A DNA stretch of 64,000 nt from Stigmatella aurantiaca DW4/3-1 (GTDB lineage: Bacteria > Myxococcota > Myxococcia > Myxococcales > Myxococcaceae). A program made the position numbers and the translations under genes. The notes below the pieces were generated by a model. The model searched no databases, had not been told where the DNA came from, and was given only the letters and a program-made list of their open reading frames with translations. Positions 34,015 through 42,047 of the stretch are shown in pieces. Numbering within the stretch: position 1 is the first letter of the stretch; every line of letters starts with the position of its first letter. The stretch lies in the NCBI RefSeq assembly GCF_000165485.1, contig NC_014623.1, positions 7,892,893 through 7,956,892 of the forward strand, written 5' to 3'.

Positions 34015-36363
34015 GTGACGGTCGCGCCCAAGCTCATCCCGCTGCGCATCCGCCTTCCGTACACCACGGACGAGGAGTTCATCGACAAGTACGGCGCCAA
34101 TGTCGCGCGCGGAGGGGTGTTCATCGCCACCCGGGCCCCCAAGGAGGAGGGCACCGCGCTCGCCTTCGAGTTCGTCCTCGCCACTGGCACGCGCCTGCTC
34201 CGGGGCGAGGGCGTCGTCGTGAAGGCGCAACTGGACGACAGCGGTGGGCGCGCAGGCATGACCGTGCGCTTCACGAAGCTGGACGCGCCCAGCAAGGCCC
34301 TCCTGGACAAGCTGGTGGCCCGGCGCAGCGGGGAGCCACCCCCTCCACCCGAGGCCAGTCCCCCCCTCACGGTTCCCCCTCCGCAGGCTCCGGCGCCGCC
34401 CCCGCCCGTCCCTGCCGTCGCCCCTCCTCCTGGACTGATCCGCAAGGCCACGGCACCGTCCGCGGCCCCTCCCCGCCCCGCGGGACCGCCTCCGCCTGCG
34501 CCCTCCCTGGGGGTGCCCGCGCCGCCTCCCGCGCCACGTCCCCCGGTGTCGGCCGAACCGGCGCCCGTGGCCCTTCCGGCTCCGCCCGAGGTGCTTCCCC
34601 CGGCCCCCACGCCCCCACCGGAGCCTTCCCCTCCCCCCGAAGCCCTTCCCGCCCCCACCCCTCCTCCGGAGCCCCCTCGCACCGAGGTCCCCCTCCCTCC
34701 TTCGCCCGAGCCCGCCCGCCCGGGGCTCGACACCAAGAGCCGCCGGAGGACCTTGCTCGATGTCCCCGCCAGCCTTCCGGTCACCCCGTCCGTGCCCGAG
34801 GTGGTGCTGGGCATTGACTTGGGGACGACGCACTCCCGGGTGGCGGTGTTCCATGAGGGAGAACCCCGTCTCATCCCCGTGGGAAGCACGGGCGTGAAGG
34901 GCACTCCCTCGGTCATGGGGGTGACGGACGCGGGGGATCTGCTCGTCGGAGAGGCCGCGCTCGCGGAGTCCGCCCGTGCCCCCCGCCATGCCGCCACCGG
35001 CCTCAAGCGCCTGCTGGGGCTGCGGGCCAGCTCGCCACGGCTTCGCGGCTTCGTGGGGCTGCCCCTGTCCCTGGCGGCGGATGCCTCTGGGGACGCGAGC
35101 GTCGAGCTCCAGGGCCACGTCTTTCCCCTGGGCGAGTTCGCCACCCAGGTGCTGGCGGAGCTCAAGGCGGCCGCCAGTGCGTTCCTGGGCAGGGAGGCCA
35201 CGCGCGCGGTGCTGTGCGTTCCCGCCCACTTCGATGCCCGGCAGCGGGCGGCCCTGCGCGAGGCGGCCGAGCGCGCGGGGCTCACCGTGCAGCGGATGAT
35301 CAACGCGTCCGCCGCGGCGACGCTCGCCTATGGCCACGGCCGGAGCATGGCGCGCAAACGCGTCCTCGTGGTGGACCTCGGAGGCGGAGGGCTCGAGGTC
35401 TCCGTCGTCCAGGTGACGGGAGACGACCTGGAGGCCGTCACGACCGGCTGGGACGCGACGCTGGGCGGCATGGACTTCGATGCGCGCATCGCGGAGGCGC
35501 TGCTCGGCGAACTGCGTGATCGGGGCTTGCCCTTGCCAGAGCACCCGCTCGACTGGAATCCGCTCCGGGCCGCCGCCGAGACCGCGAAGGTGGCCCTCAG
35601 TGAGCAGGAGGAGACGTCCGTCCCGCTGGCCCCCGGCGTGACGGCTCCCGTGAGCCGGGAGCGCCTCGAAGCGCTCACCGCGGACCTCGCGCACCGCGTG
35701 ACGGAGGTCACCCGGCAAGTGCTGGAATCGAGCGCCCTGACGCCCCAAGGCCTTGATGCCGTGGTGCTCGTGGGCGGCCAGAGCCGGGCGCCCCTCGTCC
35801 GCCGACGGCTGGAGGAGAGCCTCGGCGTCCCAGTCCAGGCGGATGTGGACCCTCTGGGCGCGGCGGCCTTGGGCGCGGCGCTGCTCGGGCGCTCCTTGCT
35901 GGAGATTGAGTCCGGCAAGCCGGGAGCCACCCTCTCGGACGTGCTCTCGGTTCCCCTGGGCGTGGCCGACCGGGGCGGAACCCTCCGCCGGGTCTTCGAG
36001 CGCAACACCCGGCTTCCGGCGGACAAGACGCTCGTTCTGCCCGTCCCCCCCGGGCCGTTGTCCCTGGCGCTCTTCCAGGGCACCTCCCTCCAGGCCTCGG
36101 ACAGCGAGTACCTGGGAGAACTCCGCTTCACCCTCGATCGCGCGGGAGAGGCGGAGTTTCACTTCTCCCTCTCCCAGGACGGCATCCTCTCCTTGGAGAC
36201 CACGCTGCCGGGCGCGAAACGGCAACCGGCCACGCTGCTCTCCGAGAACCTCGACGACGCCGGCAAGGAGGCGCTCTTCGCCCGCTCTCCGCTGACCAGC
36301 GAGCCCGAGGCGCGGCCCAGCGGGCTCTTCTCCGGACTGAAGAAGCTCTTCGGGAAGCGCTGA
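34015..36363 (+). CDS. PilZ-type domain fused to an Hsp70/DnaK-like ATPase
   Basis: A 782-aa cytoplasmic protein, GTG start. Residues about 1-105 form a PilZ-related domain of the TIGR02266 type that is repeated in M. xanthus proteins; the binding motif is degenerate (NVARGGVFI where [D/N]xSxxG is expected, and no clear RxxxR). A Pro-rich linker (about 107-255) precedes an Hsp70 ATPase domain (about 260-625): LGIDLGTTHSRVAVF, VLVVDLGGGGLEVSV and VVLVGGQSRAPLV are the phosphate-1, phosphate-2 and adenosine motifs. A short substrate-binding-like beta region follows, without the full helical lid, and the protein ends in an amphipathic tail (GLFSGLKKLFGKR). No DnaJ or GrpE is adjacent. Confidence 0.9.
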   Translation: MTVAPKLIPLRIRLPYTTDEEFIDKYGANVARGGVFIATRAPKEEGTALAFEFVLATGTRLLRGEGVVVKAQLDDSGGRAGMTVRFTKLDAPSKALLDKLVARRSGEPPPPPEASPPLTVPPPQAPAPPPPVPAVAPPPGLIRKATAPSAAPPRPAGPPPPAPSLGVPAPPPAPRPPVSAEPAPVALPAPPEVLPPAPTPPPEPSPPPEALPAPTPPPEPPRTEVPLPPSPEPARPGLDTKSRRRTLLDVPASLPVTPSVPEVVLGIDLGTTHSRVAVFHEGEPRLIPVGSTGVKGTPSVMGVTDAGDLLVGEAALAESARAPRHAATGLKRLLGLRASSPRLRGFVGLPLSLAADASGDASVELQGHVFPLGEFATQVLAELKAAASAFLGREATRAVLCVPAHFDARQRAALREAAERAGLTVQRMINASAAATLAYGHGRSMARKRVLVVDLGGGGLEVSVVQVTGDDLEAVTTGWDATLGGMDFDARIAEALLGELRDRGLPLPEHPLDWNPLRAAAETAKVALSEQEETSVPLAPGVTAPVSRERLEALTADLAHRVTEVTRQVLESSALTPQGLDAVVLVGGQSRAPLVRRRLEESLGVPVQADVDPLGAAALGAALLGRSLLEIESGKPGATLSDVLSVPLGVADRGGTLRRVFERNTRLPADKTLVLPVPPGPLSLALFQGTSLQASDSEYLGELRFTLDRAGEAEFHFSLSQDGILSLETTLPGAKRQPATLLSENLDDAGKEALFARSPLTSEPEARPSGLFSGLKKLFGKR

Positions 36364-36411
36364 CGCGGGGGCGGGTTATCCAGCAGACGGCCTGGGATAA
36401 TCTCCAAGGCG

Positions 36412-37419
36412 ATGAGTGAAACCCGCGAGTTGCGCAACAAGCTGGAGGCGGCGCAGACGGAACTCCGGCGGTCGAAGACCCACCTCGACAAGCTGCGCGG
36501 CCACCACGAGCGGGAGCGAGTGTCTCTCCAGCAGGCGCTGCACGAGGCACGGCGTGAAGTGGCGGGGCTTCATCAGCGCCACGACGAACTCTTGAAGGCG
36601 CGAGAGCAACAGCAGATGGAAGCGGCCCTGGCGCAGGCCATGCCCCTCGTGCTGGGTCCCCCCGCCCTGGGGCCTCCCACCGCGCTCGTCGCGCTCGTCC
36701 GGCGCCCCGAGCCCTTGGAACAAGCCATCCCCATTCTGTCGCGGCTGACCCGGCTGCCTCCCGCCGATGTGCGGCTGCGGATCGCCATGATTCTCCCTGC
36801 TGTCCTGGTACGGGTCCCCATCGCCGAAACAGACGCGCTGCTCAAGGCGCTTCACTCCGAGGGTTTCCTGGCCGTGAGCAGCGAAGTGCCTTCCCGCTTG
36901 GCCGAAGGGATCATGACGGTGCGCCGCTTCACGCTGGATGAGCAGGGCATTCAGTTGGAGGACCGCCGGGGTCAGCGCCAGCACGTGGCCTATGCAGGAC
37001 TGAGGCTGCTGGTCCGGGGCCGCCGGCTCACCCCCTCGGTGGAGAAACGGCTGGAGTGGTCACTGCCAGAGCCTCGTCCTTTGGGGGGGCGCAGGGGCTT
37101 CTCCGTCCAGGAGCTGAAGCAGCGCGAGATCAAGAAAGAGGAGCACAATCAGTTCCTGTGGGCCTACTTCGAGGAGCTCCGGGTGGCCTTCAGCCAGGGC
37201 ACCCAGTTCCAAAGCATGGGGGCCCAGCGAGGCGCCACCCTGTATGAGAGCCTCCAGAACCTCACCGCGGCGCTGCGCCAACGAGCGGCGCAGGCGGTGG
37301 TGGACGAACGGCTCATGGGAATGCCGCGCTTCAGCCTGCCCTTGGTGGAGGAAGAGCGAGGCCAGGAACTCTTCGCGGACCTCCTCTTCCAAGCGGTGAA
37401 GCGGCAGGGGTGGCCATGA
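36412..37419 (+). CDS. Coiled-coil protein of unknown function
   Basis: A 335-aa protein with no signal peptide. Residues 1-70 are a charged coiled coil (MSETRELRNKLEAAQTELRR). The middle (about 85-165) is hydrophobic/helical and resembles repeated ferredoxin-like elements (IPILSRLTRLPPADVRLRIA). The C-terminal part (about 170-335) is mixed. Its N-terminus is clearly homologous to the small protein that follows. Overlaps the next gene by ATGA. Confidence 0.75.
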   Translation: MSETRELRNKLEAAQTELRRSKTHLDKLRGHHERERVSLQQALHEARREVAGLHQRHDELLKAREQQQMEAALAQAMPLVLGPPALGPPTALVALVRRPEPLEQAIPILSRLTRLPPADVRLRIAMILPAVLVRVPIAETDALLKALHSEGFLAVSSEVPSRLAEGIMTVRRFTLDEQGIQLEDRRGQRQHVAYAGLRLLVRGRRLTPSVEKRLEWSLPEPRPLGGRRGFSVQELKQREIKKEEHNQFLWAYFEELRVAFSQGTQFQSMGAQRGATLYESLQNLTAALRQRAAQAVVDERLMGMPRFSLPLVEEERGQELFADLLFQAVKRQGWP

Positions 37420-37607
37420 GCGAAGCCCGTGAGCTGCGTGACAAGCTGCTGGAGGTCCAGAAAGAGCTTCAGCAAGTGAAGGCGGAGCTGGACCGGCAGC
37501 GGGCCCAGCACGCGCGCGAACAGAAGGCGCTCCAGCTCGCCCTGGAGAAAACGCGAGCGGAAGCAGCCCGGCTGCGCGCCCGTATCTCGCAGTTGGAGGA
37601 GCCTTAG
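37416..37607 (+). CDS. Small coiled-coil protein, duplicate of neighbour's N-terminus
   Basis: A 63-aa, almost wholly alpha-helical charged protein (MSEARELRDKLLEVQKEL...). It starts like the upstream protein (MSETRELRNKLEAAQTEL), so it is probably a duplicated coiled-coil domain that could pair with it. ATG 37416 overlaps the upstream stop; an ATG 6 bp earlier is also in frame. It converges on, and overlaps by 4 bp, the remnant on the other strand. Confidence 0.7.
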   Translation: MSEARELRDKLLEVQKELQQVKAELDRQRAQHAREQKALQLALEKTRAEAARLRARISQLEEP

Positions 37608-37944
37608 CGGGCTTCCGCCTCGCGGGGCGTACCGGCCTGGGCGAGGGCCCAGCGCGCGATCGCATCCTTGCGCATGAAGGCGACGCCCGGCTGCTTCTGC
37701 GCATACGCGATGAACTCTCCGAGCGCCTTGCCCCTGGCCGGCGTTCCTCCAATGCGGTCGTGGACCGACACCGACATCATGCGCCTGCGGTGCTGCGCCT
37801 CGGCGTAGAACACATCTCCTCCAGGCGCTTGCTGACGGCCGCGAGGGACATTCCCAGCTCCCGGGCCGCGGCCGAGAGGCTTCCCGCCGTCACCACCCGC
37901 GTGAAGACGGTCCCGTCCAGCAGGCTGTCGATCGCGGGGGCCAT
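37604..37944 (-). pseudogene. Deletion scar: LysR regulator start joined to polysaccharide deacetylase end
   Basis: On the minus strand from ATG 37944 the frame gives a typical LysR-family helix-turn-helix (DGTVFTRVVTAGSLSAAARE, then MSLAAVSKRLEEM) for about 44 residues. After about 37813 it is meaningless and stops at 37777. From 37813 another frame gives the C-terminal end of a polysaccharide deacetylase/allantoinase-like (PuuE-type) protein (FYAEAQHRRRMMSVSVHDRI ... GVAFMRKDAIARW) to a stop at 37604. The simplest reading is two former genes joined by a deletion with a frameshift at the junction. No functional product is expected, though a 69-aa piece could be translated. Confidence 0.8.
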
Positions 37945-37954
37945 CCTCGAGGCT

Positions 37955-38539
37955 TCAGCCGGGCCTTCCGTACCCCAGGAGCGTGTCGCCGTCGAACTCC
38001 ACCACCCAGCCGCCCGGCAGGGCCAGCGCGGAGAGCAGCGCGGGACGGCGGCGCAACAGCTCGAACACTGGAAACTGCTCGGAGGGCGCGTGGCTCAACG
38101 AGCCCGGAGGCACGATGAGCCAGCCGGAGTCCGCCGCTTCGGGGGCTGTCGCGCGCGCCAGCGCCACCCGCGGGCTCTGCTCCCAACCCGGCACCGCCGT
38201 CACCTTGTCGGTGTAGCGGGGGAACCGCGGCTCGACCTCCACCTCTTGTGCCGTCTCCAGCATGCTGCCCTGCACCCGCAGCGTCACGGTGATGTCATCG
38301 TGCCACCCGTTCAGCGGGTCTCCCTCGAAGTCGGGCTCCGTCACCACCAGGGCGCCGCCCCGCGGCTCCAGCCGGATGGAGGACCAGCCGAAGCGCAGCG
38401 TGCGCCCGGGAATCAACCCCCCGGGTGGCAGTTGCCCGAGCACCTCCATCACCCATTCGCCCTGATCTTCCGCGCCATCCTCGCACGTCAGCACCACGTG
38501 CACGCCGTGCAGACTCCGCTCCAGCCGCGCCAACCCCAT
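37955..38539 (-). CDS. Unknown protein, possible Imm33/DUF2185-like C-terminus
   Basis: A 194-aa soluble protein with no signal peptide. The N-terminal half is beta-rich (TLRFGWSSIRLEPRGGALVV). The C-terminal part (DSGWLIVPPGSLSHAPSEQ ... LLRRRPALLSALALPGGWVV) has the GW-x-PG and hydrophobic P-G pattern reminiscent of DUF2185/Imm33 domains, which occur in immunity proteins of polymorphic toxins, but the match is weak and by eye. It ends 10 bp before the LysR remnant. Confidence 0.65.
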   Translation of the reverse strand: MGLARLERSLHGVHVVLTCEDGAEDQGEWVMEVLGQLPPGGLIPGRTLRFGWSSIRLEPRGGALVVTEPDFEGDPLNGWHDDITVTLRVQGSMLETAQEVEVEPRFPRYTDKVTAVPGWEQSPRVALARATAPEAADSGWLIVPPGSLSHAPSEQFPVFELLRRRPALLSALALPGGWVVEFDGDTLLGYGRPG

Positions 38540-38603
38540 CTCTGTCCCTCATTTCCCCAGCATCCAGTTCCCCCCTGACGCCTGAGGGAGCGCGTCCCGC
38601 CCC

Positions 38604-39533
38604 TCAAACCCAGAACGGCTTCAGCGGGTTCAAATCCACGGCGGGGAAGACGTGAACCGCCGCGTTGTGCTCGCCCAACGGTGTGTTGCCAGCCCCCTGA
38701 ACAGGGTAGGACTTGAGGGGCGGAATGAGCGTGAACTTCAGGCTCATGGGGTACTTGTATCCGACCCTGCACCGGAAACCATCGCTCTGGATGAACATGC
38801 CCGGCTTGATGGAATGCAAGGCGAACTCGGTGACGTTGCTGGGGCGGTGCTCGTTGGCCTCTGGATCAAGGTTGACCGTGTACTTCTGGTTCTTCCATTG
38901 AACCTGAGCCTTGGCATCCACCGTCATGTACCCCTTCTTGTTGGGGCCAAGGTAGTAGATGTCCTCCGTCGCCATGCCATACGACGGCATGAGGTAGACC
39001 TCGGGCCACACGCTCAAGCTCTTCGACTTCAGGAACTGCTTCATCTGACCGATGTCGTTGCAGATCTCCACGCCGAATCGGGTCTCTGACGACTCGTGGT
39101 AGTCGAGCACGAATGAATCGGGGTGCGCGGACGCGCCGCCGCCGATGGCCTCGTGGTCCCACTCATACTCGGCGGTCCCGCCCTTGGTGGCCTTGTAGAC
39201 CTTCTGGACAAGCGCTTTCTTGAAGTAGACGGGCGCGTAGTTGCAGCGCTTCGCGCCCTCGAAGGCGACCTGCGTCCCAGGCACGACGAGCGCATTCGCA
39301 GACAGTTCCAGGAGATCGGCGAGAAACGAGAGCTTGGCGTCCTGCCCCCCCAGGGGCCCAAAGGAGCGCTTTCCAGAGTCGTACTGGGCGAACAGGAACT
39401 CGGGACCGAGCACGATGGGCAGCGCATTCTTCTCGACGTGGCCCAACGCGGCGTTGAGGGATTTCAGGAACGCATCCGGTGACCACTTCGTATTGAGCTC
39501 ACAGCACATCACCACCGGCTGAATCGTTCCCAT
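38604..39533 (-). CDS. Divergent carbon-nitrogen hydrolase (nitrilase superfamily)
   Basis: A 309-aa protein with the nitrilase-type Glu-Lys-Cys order: Glu45 in IVLGPEFLF, Lys114 in KVYKATKGG and Cys158 in FGVEICNDIG. Spacing fits the superfamily, but the rest is divergent and the C-terminal ~100 residues (after PSNVTEFALHSIKPGMF) are unlike common amidases. Substrate unknown. Base use differs from the neighbours: 180 bases counted at 38881-39060 are 54% G+C against 68% in 60 bases of gshA at 40081-40140, which suggests transfer. Confidence 0.75.
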   Translation of the reverse strand: MGTIQPVVMCCELNTKWSPDAFLKSLNAALGHVEKNALPIVLGPEFLFAQYDSGKRSFGPLGGQDAKLSFLADLLELSANALVVPGTQVAFEGAKRCNYAPVYFKKALVQKVYKATKGGTAEYEWDHEAIGGGASAHPDSFVLDYHESSETRFGVEICNDIGQMKQFLKSKSLSVWPEVYLMPSYGMATEDIYYLGPNKKGYMTVDAKAQVQWKNQKYTVNLDPEANEHRPSNVTEFALHSIKPGMFIQSDGFRCRVGYKYPMSLKFTLIPPLKSYPVQGAGNTPLGEHNAAVHVFPAVDLNPLKPFWV

Positions 39534-39608
39534 CGTCTTGCTTGCCGCCTTCCGTCTACGGGTCCACCCAGGACGGGAAGTATAGGTGAACCCGGGATGC
39601 CCGTGCGG

Positions 39609-40949
39609 CTAGAGCGTGAAGCGCGACAGCAGCGCCTCGGGCCGGGGGTCCTTCTCCCAGGCCTCCAGCACCGCGGCCGCGGGCGAACGGCCCGAGGCGG
39701 CCACCCGCTCCAGCGGCTCCAGCAGCGGCACGTCCTGGGGGTCCAGCCGTTGCAGGCCCCGGCGCGCCATCGCCACCATCTCCGCCGCGAGCCGGTGCAG
39801 TTGCTGACCGTTCAGGCGCCCGGCCAACCCCTGCTGGCGCGCCGTCTCATGAAAGGCCCGGTGCTCGGCGAGGGTCAGCTTCGGCAGCAGCCGCTCGGCC
39901 TCCTCCATCGCCCCCGCGTCGTACAGCAACCCCCGCCAGAGCGCGCCCAGCGCGCCCACCATCTCCGCCGAGGCACAGTCGGCCCCGCGCACCTCGATGA
40001 CCTTCTTGAGGCGCACCTCTGGAAAGAGCGTGGACAGGTGGTCGGTCCAGTCCCCCATGTCCGGAGGCTGGCCCTCGAAGCCTTCCTTCAGGAGCTGCCG
40101 GAAGGAGAGCTTCGGGTAGAGGTACTGCCCCCGCCGGCGCAGGAAGAGCAGCGGCGCATCCAGCGCCCACTCCACATAGGCCCGGTAGGAGAAGGAGCCG
40201 TCGAAGAAGGCCGGCAGGTATCCACAGCGGGTGGGATCCACCTCGTCCCAGACCCGGCTGCGGTAGGACAGCCACCCCGAGGGCTTGCCGTCCAGGATGG
40301 GGCTGTTGGCGTAGAGCGCCACCATCAAGGGGGACAACCGGGCCACCAGCACGGTCTTGCGCACACAGTCCGCCTCGTCCGCCCAGTCGAAGGAGACCTG
40401 CCCCGTGGAGGTCATCAACATCATGTTCAGCGCCAGACGGCCCCGCTCCGGCAAGGTGCGCCGCATCATCTTGTAGCGCGTCTTGGGCATCCACGGCATG
40501 TCCGCCGTCGTCCCGAAGGGGCGGTACCCCAGCGCCACCAGCTGCAACCCCAGCGGTCCCGCGGCGGCCTTCACCTCCGCCAGGTGCCTCAGGTTCTCCG
40601 CGTGGGCCTCGCGCGCGGTGCGAAACGGGCTGCCCGACAGCTCCAGCTGTCCCCCTGGCTCCAGGGACACGGTCTCGATGCCGCGCTGGAGGGCGATGAC
40701 CGGCGACTCCGGCGTCTCCCGGAACAGGCCATAGTCTCCCGCCCCCCCGATCTTCTCCAGCAAAGCGCCAATTCCGGACGGTCCCTCGTAAGGCACAGGG
40801 GCCAGGCCCCCCACCGGGTAGACGAACTTCTCGTGCTCGAGCCCCAGCAGGTGCCCGGCCCGGGGTTTCTCCGCGGCCCGGAAGCCCTCCAGGAGCATGT
40901 CGATGGAAGCAATGGGTTCGGGGGCCGCGCGTTTGAGATCCAGGGACAT
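39609..40949 (-). CDS. gshA: Glutamate-cysteine ligase, plant/proteobacterial type
   Basis: First step of glutathione synthesis: joins glutamate and cysteine using ATP. ATG 40949 gives 446 aa and begins near the family N-terminus (LLEGFRAAEKPRAGHLLGLE). Family segments include LGLEHEKFVYP, LQRGIETVSLEPGGQLELSG, the FDW motif in VSFDWADE, and TSTGQ; FFDGSFSYRAYVEWALDAP and EVRGADCAS are characteristic of the GCS2 plant-type clade. No gshB is adjacent. Confidence 0.93.
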   Translation of the reverse strand: MSLDLKRAAPEPIASIDMLLEGFRAAEKPRAGHLLGLEHEKFVYPVGGLAPVPYEGPSGIGALLEKIGGAGDYGLFRETPESPVIALQRGIETVSLEPGGQLELSGSPFRTAREAHAENLRHLAEVKAAAGPLGLQLVALGYRPFGTTADMPWMPKTRYKMMRRTLPERGRLALNMMLMTSTGQVSFDWADEADCVRKTVLVARLSPLMVALYANSPILDGKPSGWLSYRSRVWDEVDPTRCGYLPAFFDGSFSYRAYVEWALDAPLLFLRRRGQYLYPKLSFRQLLKEGFEGQPPDMGDWTDHLSTLFPEVRLKKVIEVRGADCASAEMVGALGALWRGLLYDAGAMEEAERLLPKLTLAEHRAFHETARQQGLAGRLNGQQLHRLAAEMVAMARRGLQRLDPQDVPLLEPLERVAASGRSPAAAVLEAWEKDPRPEALLSRFTL

Positions 40950-41008
40950 GGCGGCGCCTATATAACGATGATTGACCCTCCCGCTCTCAATTGCGCATGG
41001 TGCCCCGG

Positions 41009-41812
41009 ATGAATCCCGCCTCCCCCATCCCCCACCTGCCCCCAAAATCCGGCCTCTCGGATTTTGTCCGCGGCGTGTCATTGCTAGGCCGGGCCCTGGG
41101 CCTTATTTTCCGCGCCCCCAAGCTCCTGCTGCTCTCGGCGCTGTGCGCCCTCGTCACCCTGGTGAGCTTGATCGCCCTGCTGGCCCTCGCCGGGCACTAC
41201 ACGCCCCAACTCGTCGGGTCCTTCTTCCCCCGCCCGGAGGCCTGGTACGGGCAGGCGCTCTGGTACCTGGTCCTGGTCCTCACCTTCGTGGTGTTCATGG
41301 TGGTGGGGGCCAATGCCCTGCCGCCCCTGCTGCTCGCCCCCCTTCAGGACCCTCTCTCGGAGACCACCGAGGAGCTGTGCGGCGGCTACGCTTCCCCGCC
41401 CTTCACCCTGAAGGCCTTCTTCCGGGGGCTGACCACTGGGGTCGTCCATACCCTGGCCCGCGTCTTCTTCCTGCTGCTGGGACTGGGGGTGTTGCTGCCG
41501 CTGCACCTGATACCCGGGGTGGGCAGCGTGCTGTGGACGGTGCTGGGCAGCCTGTGGACGATGACCTGGATGGCCGGCGAGCACCTGGCCTCTCCCATGA
41601 CGCGCCACCTGTACCCCTTCGCCGAGGTCCGCCGGATGCTCCGCGAGCGGCGCGCCCTGTGCCTGGGCTTCGGCGCGGGCATCTATCTGATGCTCTGGGT
41701 TCCGGTCCTGAACACTTTCTTCCTCCCCGTGGCGGTGGTCGCCGGGACCCTCCTGTACCGGGGTTTGATCGCCGCCGGGAACCTGCCGCCCCCCCCCCGC
41801 CCAGCGCCCTGA
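41009..41812 (+). CDS. EI24-domain (CysZ-like) inner-membrane protein
   Basis: A 267-aa polytopic protein with about five to six hydrophobic helices (about 35-58, 72-100, 135-160, 165-190, 215-245). The opening SDFVRGVSLLGRALGLIF matches the EI24 family, which includes the CysZ sulfate permease, but no sulfur-metabolism genes are adjacent so no substrate is proposed. Start ATG 41009 or 40997; divergent from gshA over a short gap. Confidence 0.85.
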   Translation: MNPASPIPHLPPKSGLSDFVRGVSLLGRALGLIFRAPKLLLLSALCALVTLVSLIALLALAGHYTPQLVGSFFPRPEAWYGQALWYLVLVLTFVVFMVVGANALPPLLLAPLQDPLSETTEELCGGYASPPFTLKAFFRGLTTGVVHTLARVFFLLLGLGVLLPLHLIPGVGSVLWTVLGSLWTMTWMAGEHLASPMTRHLYPFAEVRRMLRERRALCLGFGAGIYLMLWVPVLNTFFLPVAVVAGTLLYRGLIAAGNLPPPPRPAP

Positions 41813-41838
41813 AATAAACACCCGCTCCAGCTGTCTTG

Positions 41839-41858
41839 GCCCTGGGAGCCTCCAGGGC
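41839..41858. other. Short stem-loop before the ctp gene
   Basis: GCCCTGG (41839-41845) and CCAGGGC (41852-41858) are perfect complements around a 6-base loop, 26 bp after the EI24 stop. There is no T-run, so an intrinsic terminator is doubtful. Confidence 0.5.
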
Positions 41859-41878
41859 GCGGGAACGCATTGCTTTCC

Positions 41879-41890
41879 AGGAACGTTCCT
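41879..41890. promoter_or_regulatory. Perfect 12-bp palindrome (AGGAACGTTCCT), candidate operator
   Basis: AGGAACGTTCCT is its own reverse complement and sits 158 bp upstream of the S41 protease start. A symmetric element in this position could bind a dimeric regulator. No core promoter elements could be assigned around it with confidence. Confidence 0.4.
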
Positions 41891-41914
41891 CAACGACGTA
41901 GAGGAGAGGACGCC

Positions 41915-42043
41915 TTGAAGCACCTGAAGACCGTGATTAGGCTTGCCCGGCTGCTCACTGCCCGCTGCGTCCTCAACAACCACCCGAATTCAAAGAGCTT
42001 TTCACGCAGCACCCCGGGGTGCCCGCCACCCCAGCTTGGATGA
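41915..42043 (+). CDS. Possible 42-codon upstream ORF before the S41 protease
   Basis: A TTG at 41915, four bases after a purine-rich GAGGAGAGGA, opens a 42-codon frame (begins MKHLKTVIRLARLLTARC if TTG is read as Met) that stops at 42043, five bases before the protease ATG. The strong ribosome site and tight spacing suggest a leader peptide or translational coupling. No homology is recognised, so it may be chance. Confidence 0.3.
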   Translation: MKHLKTVIRLARLLTARCVLNNHPNSKSFSRSTPGCPPPQLG

Positions 42044-42047
42044 ACCC

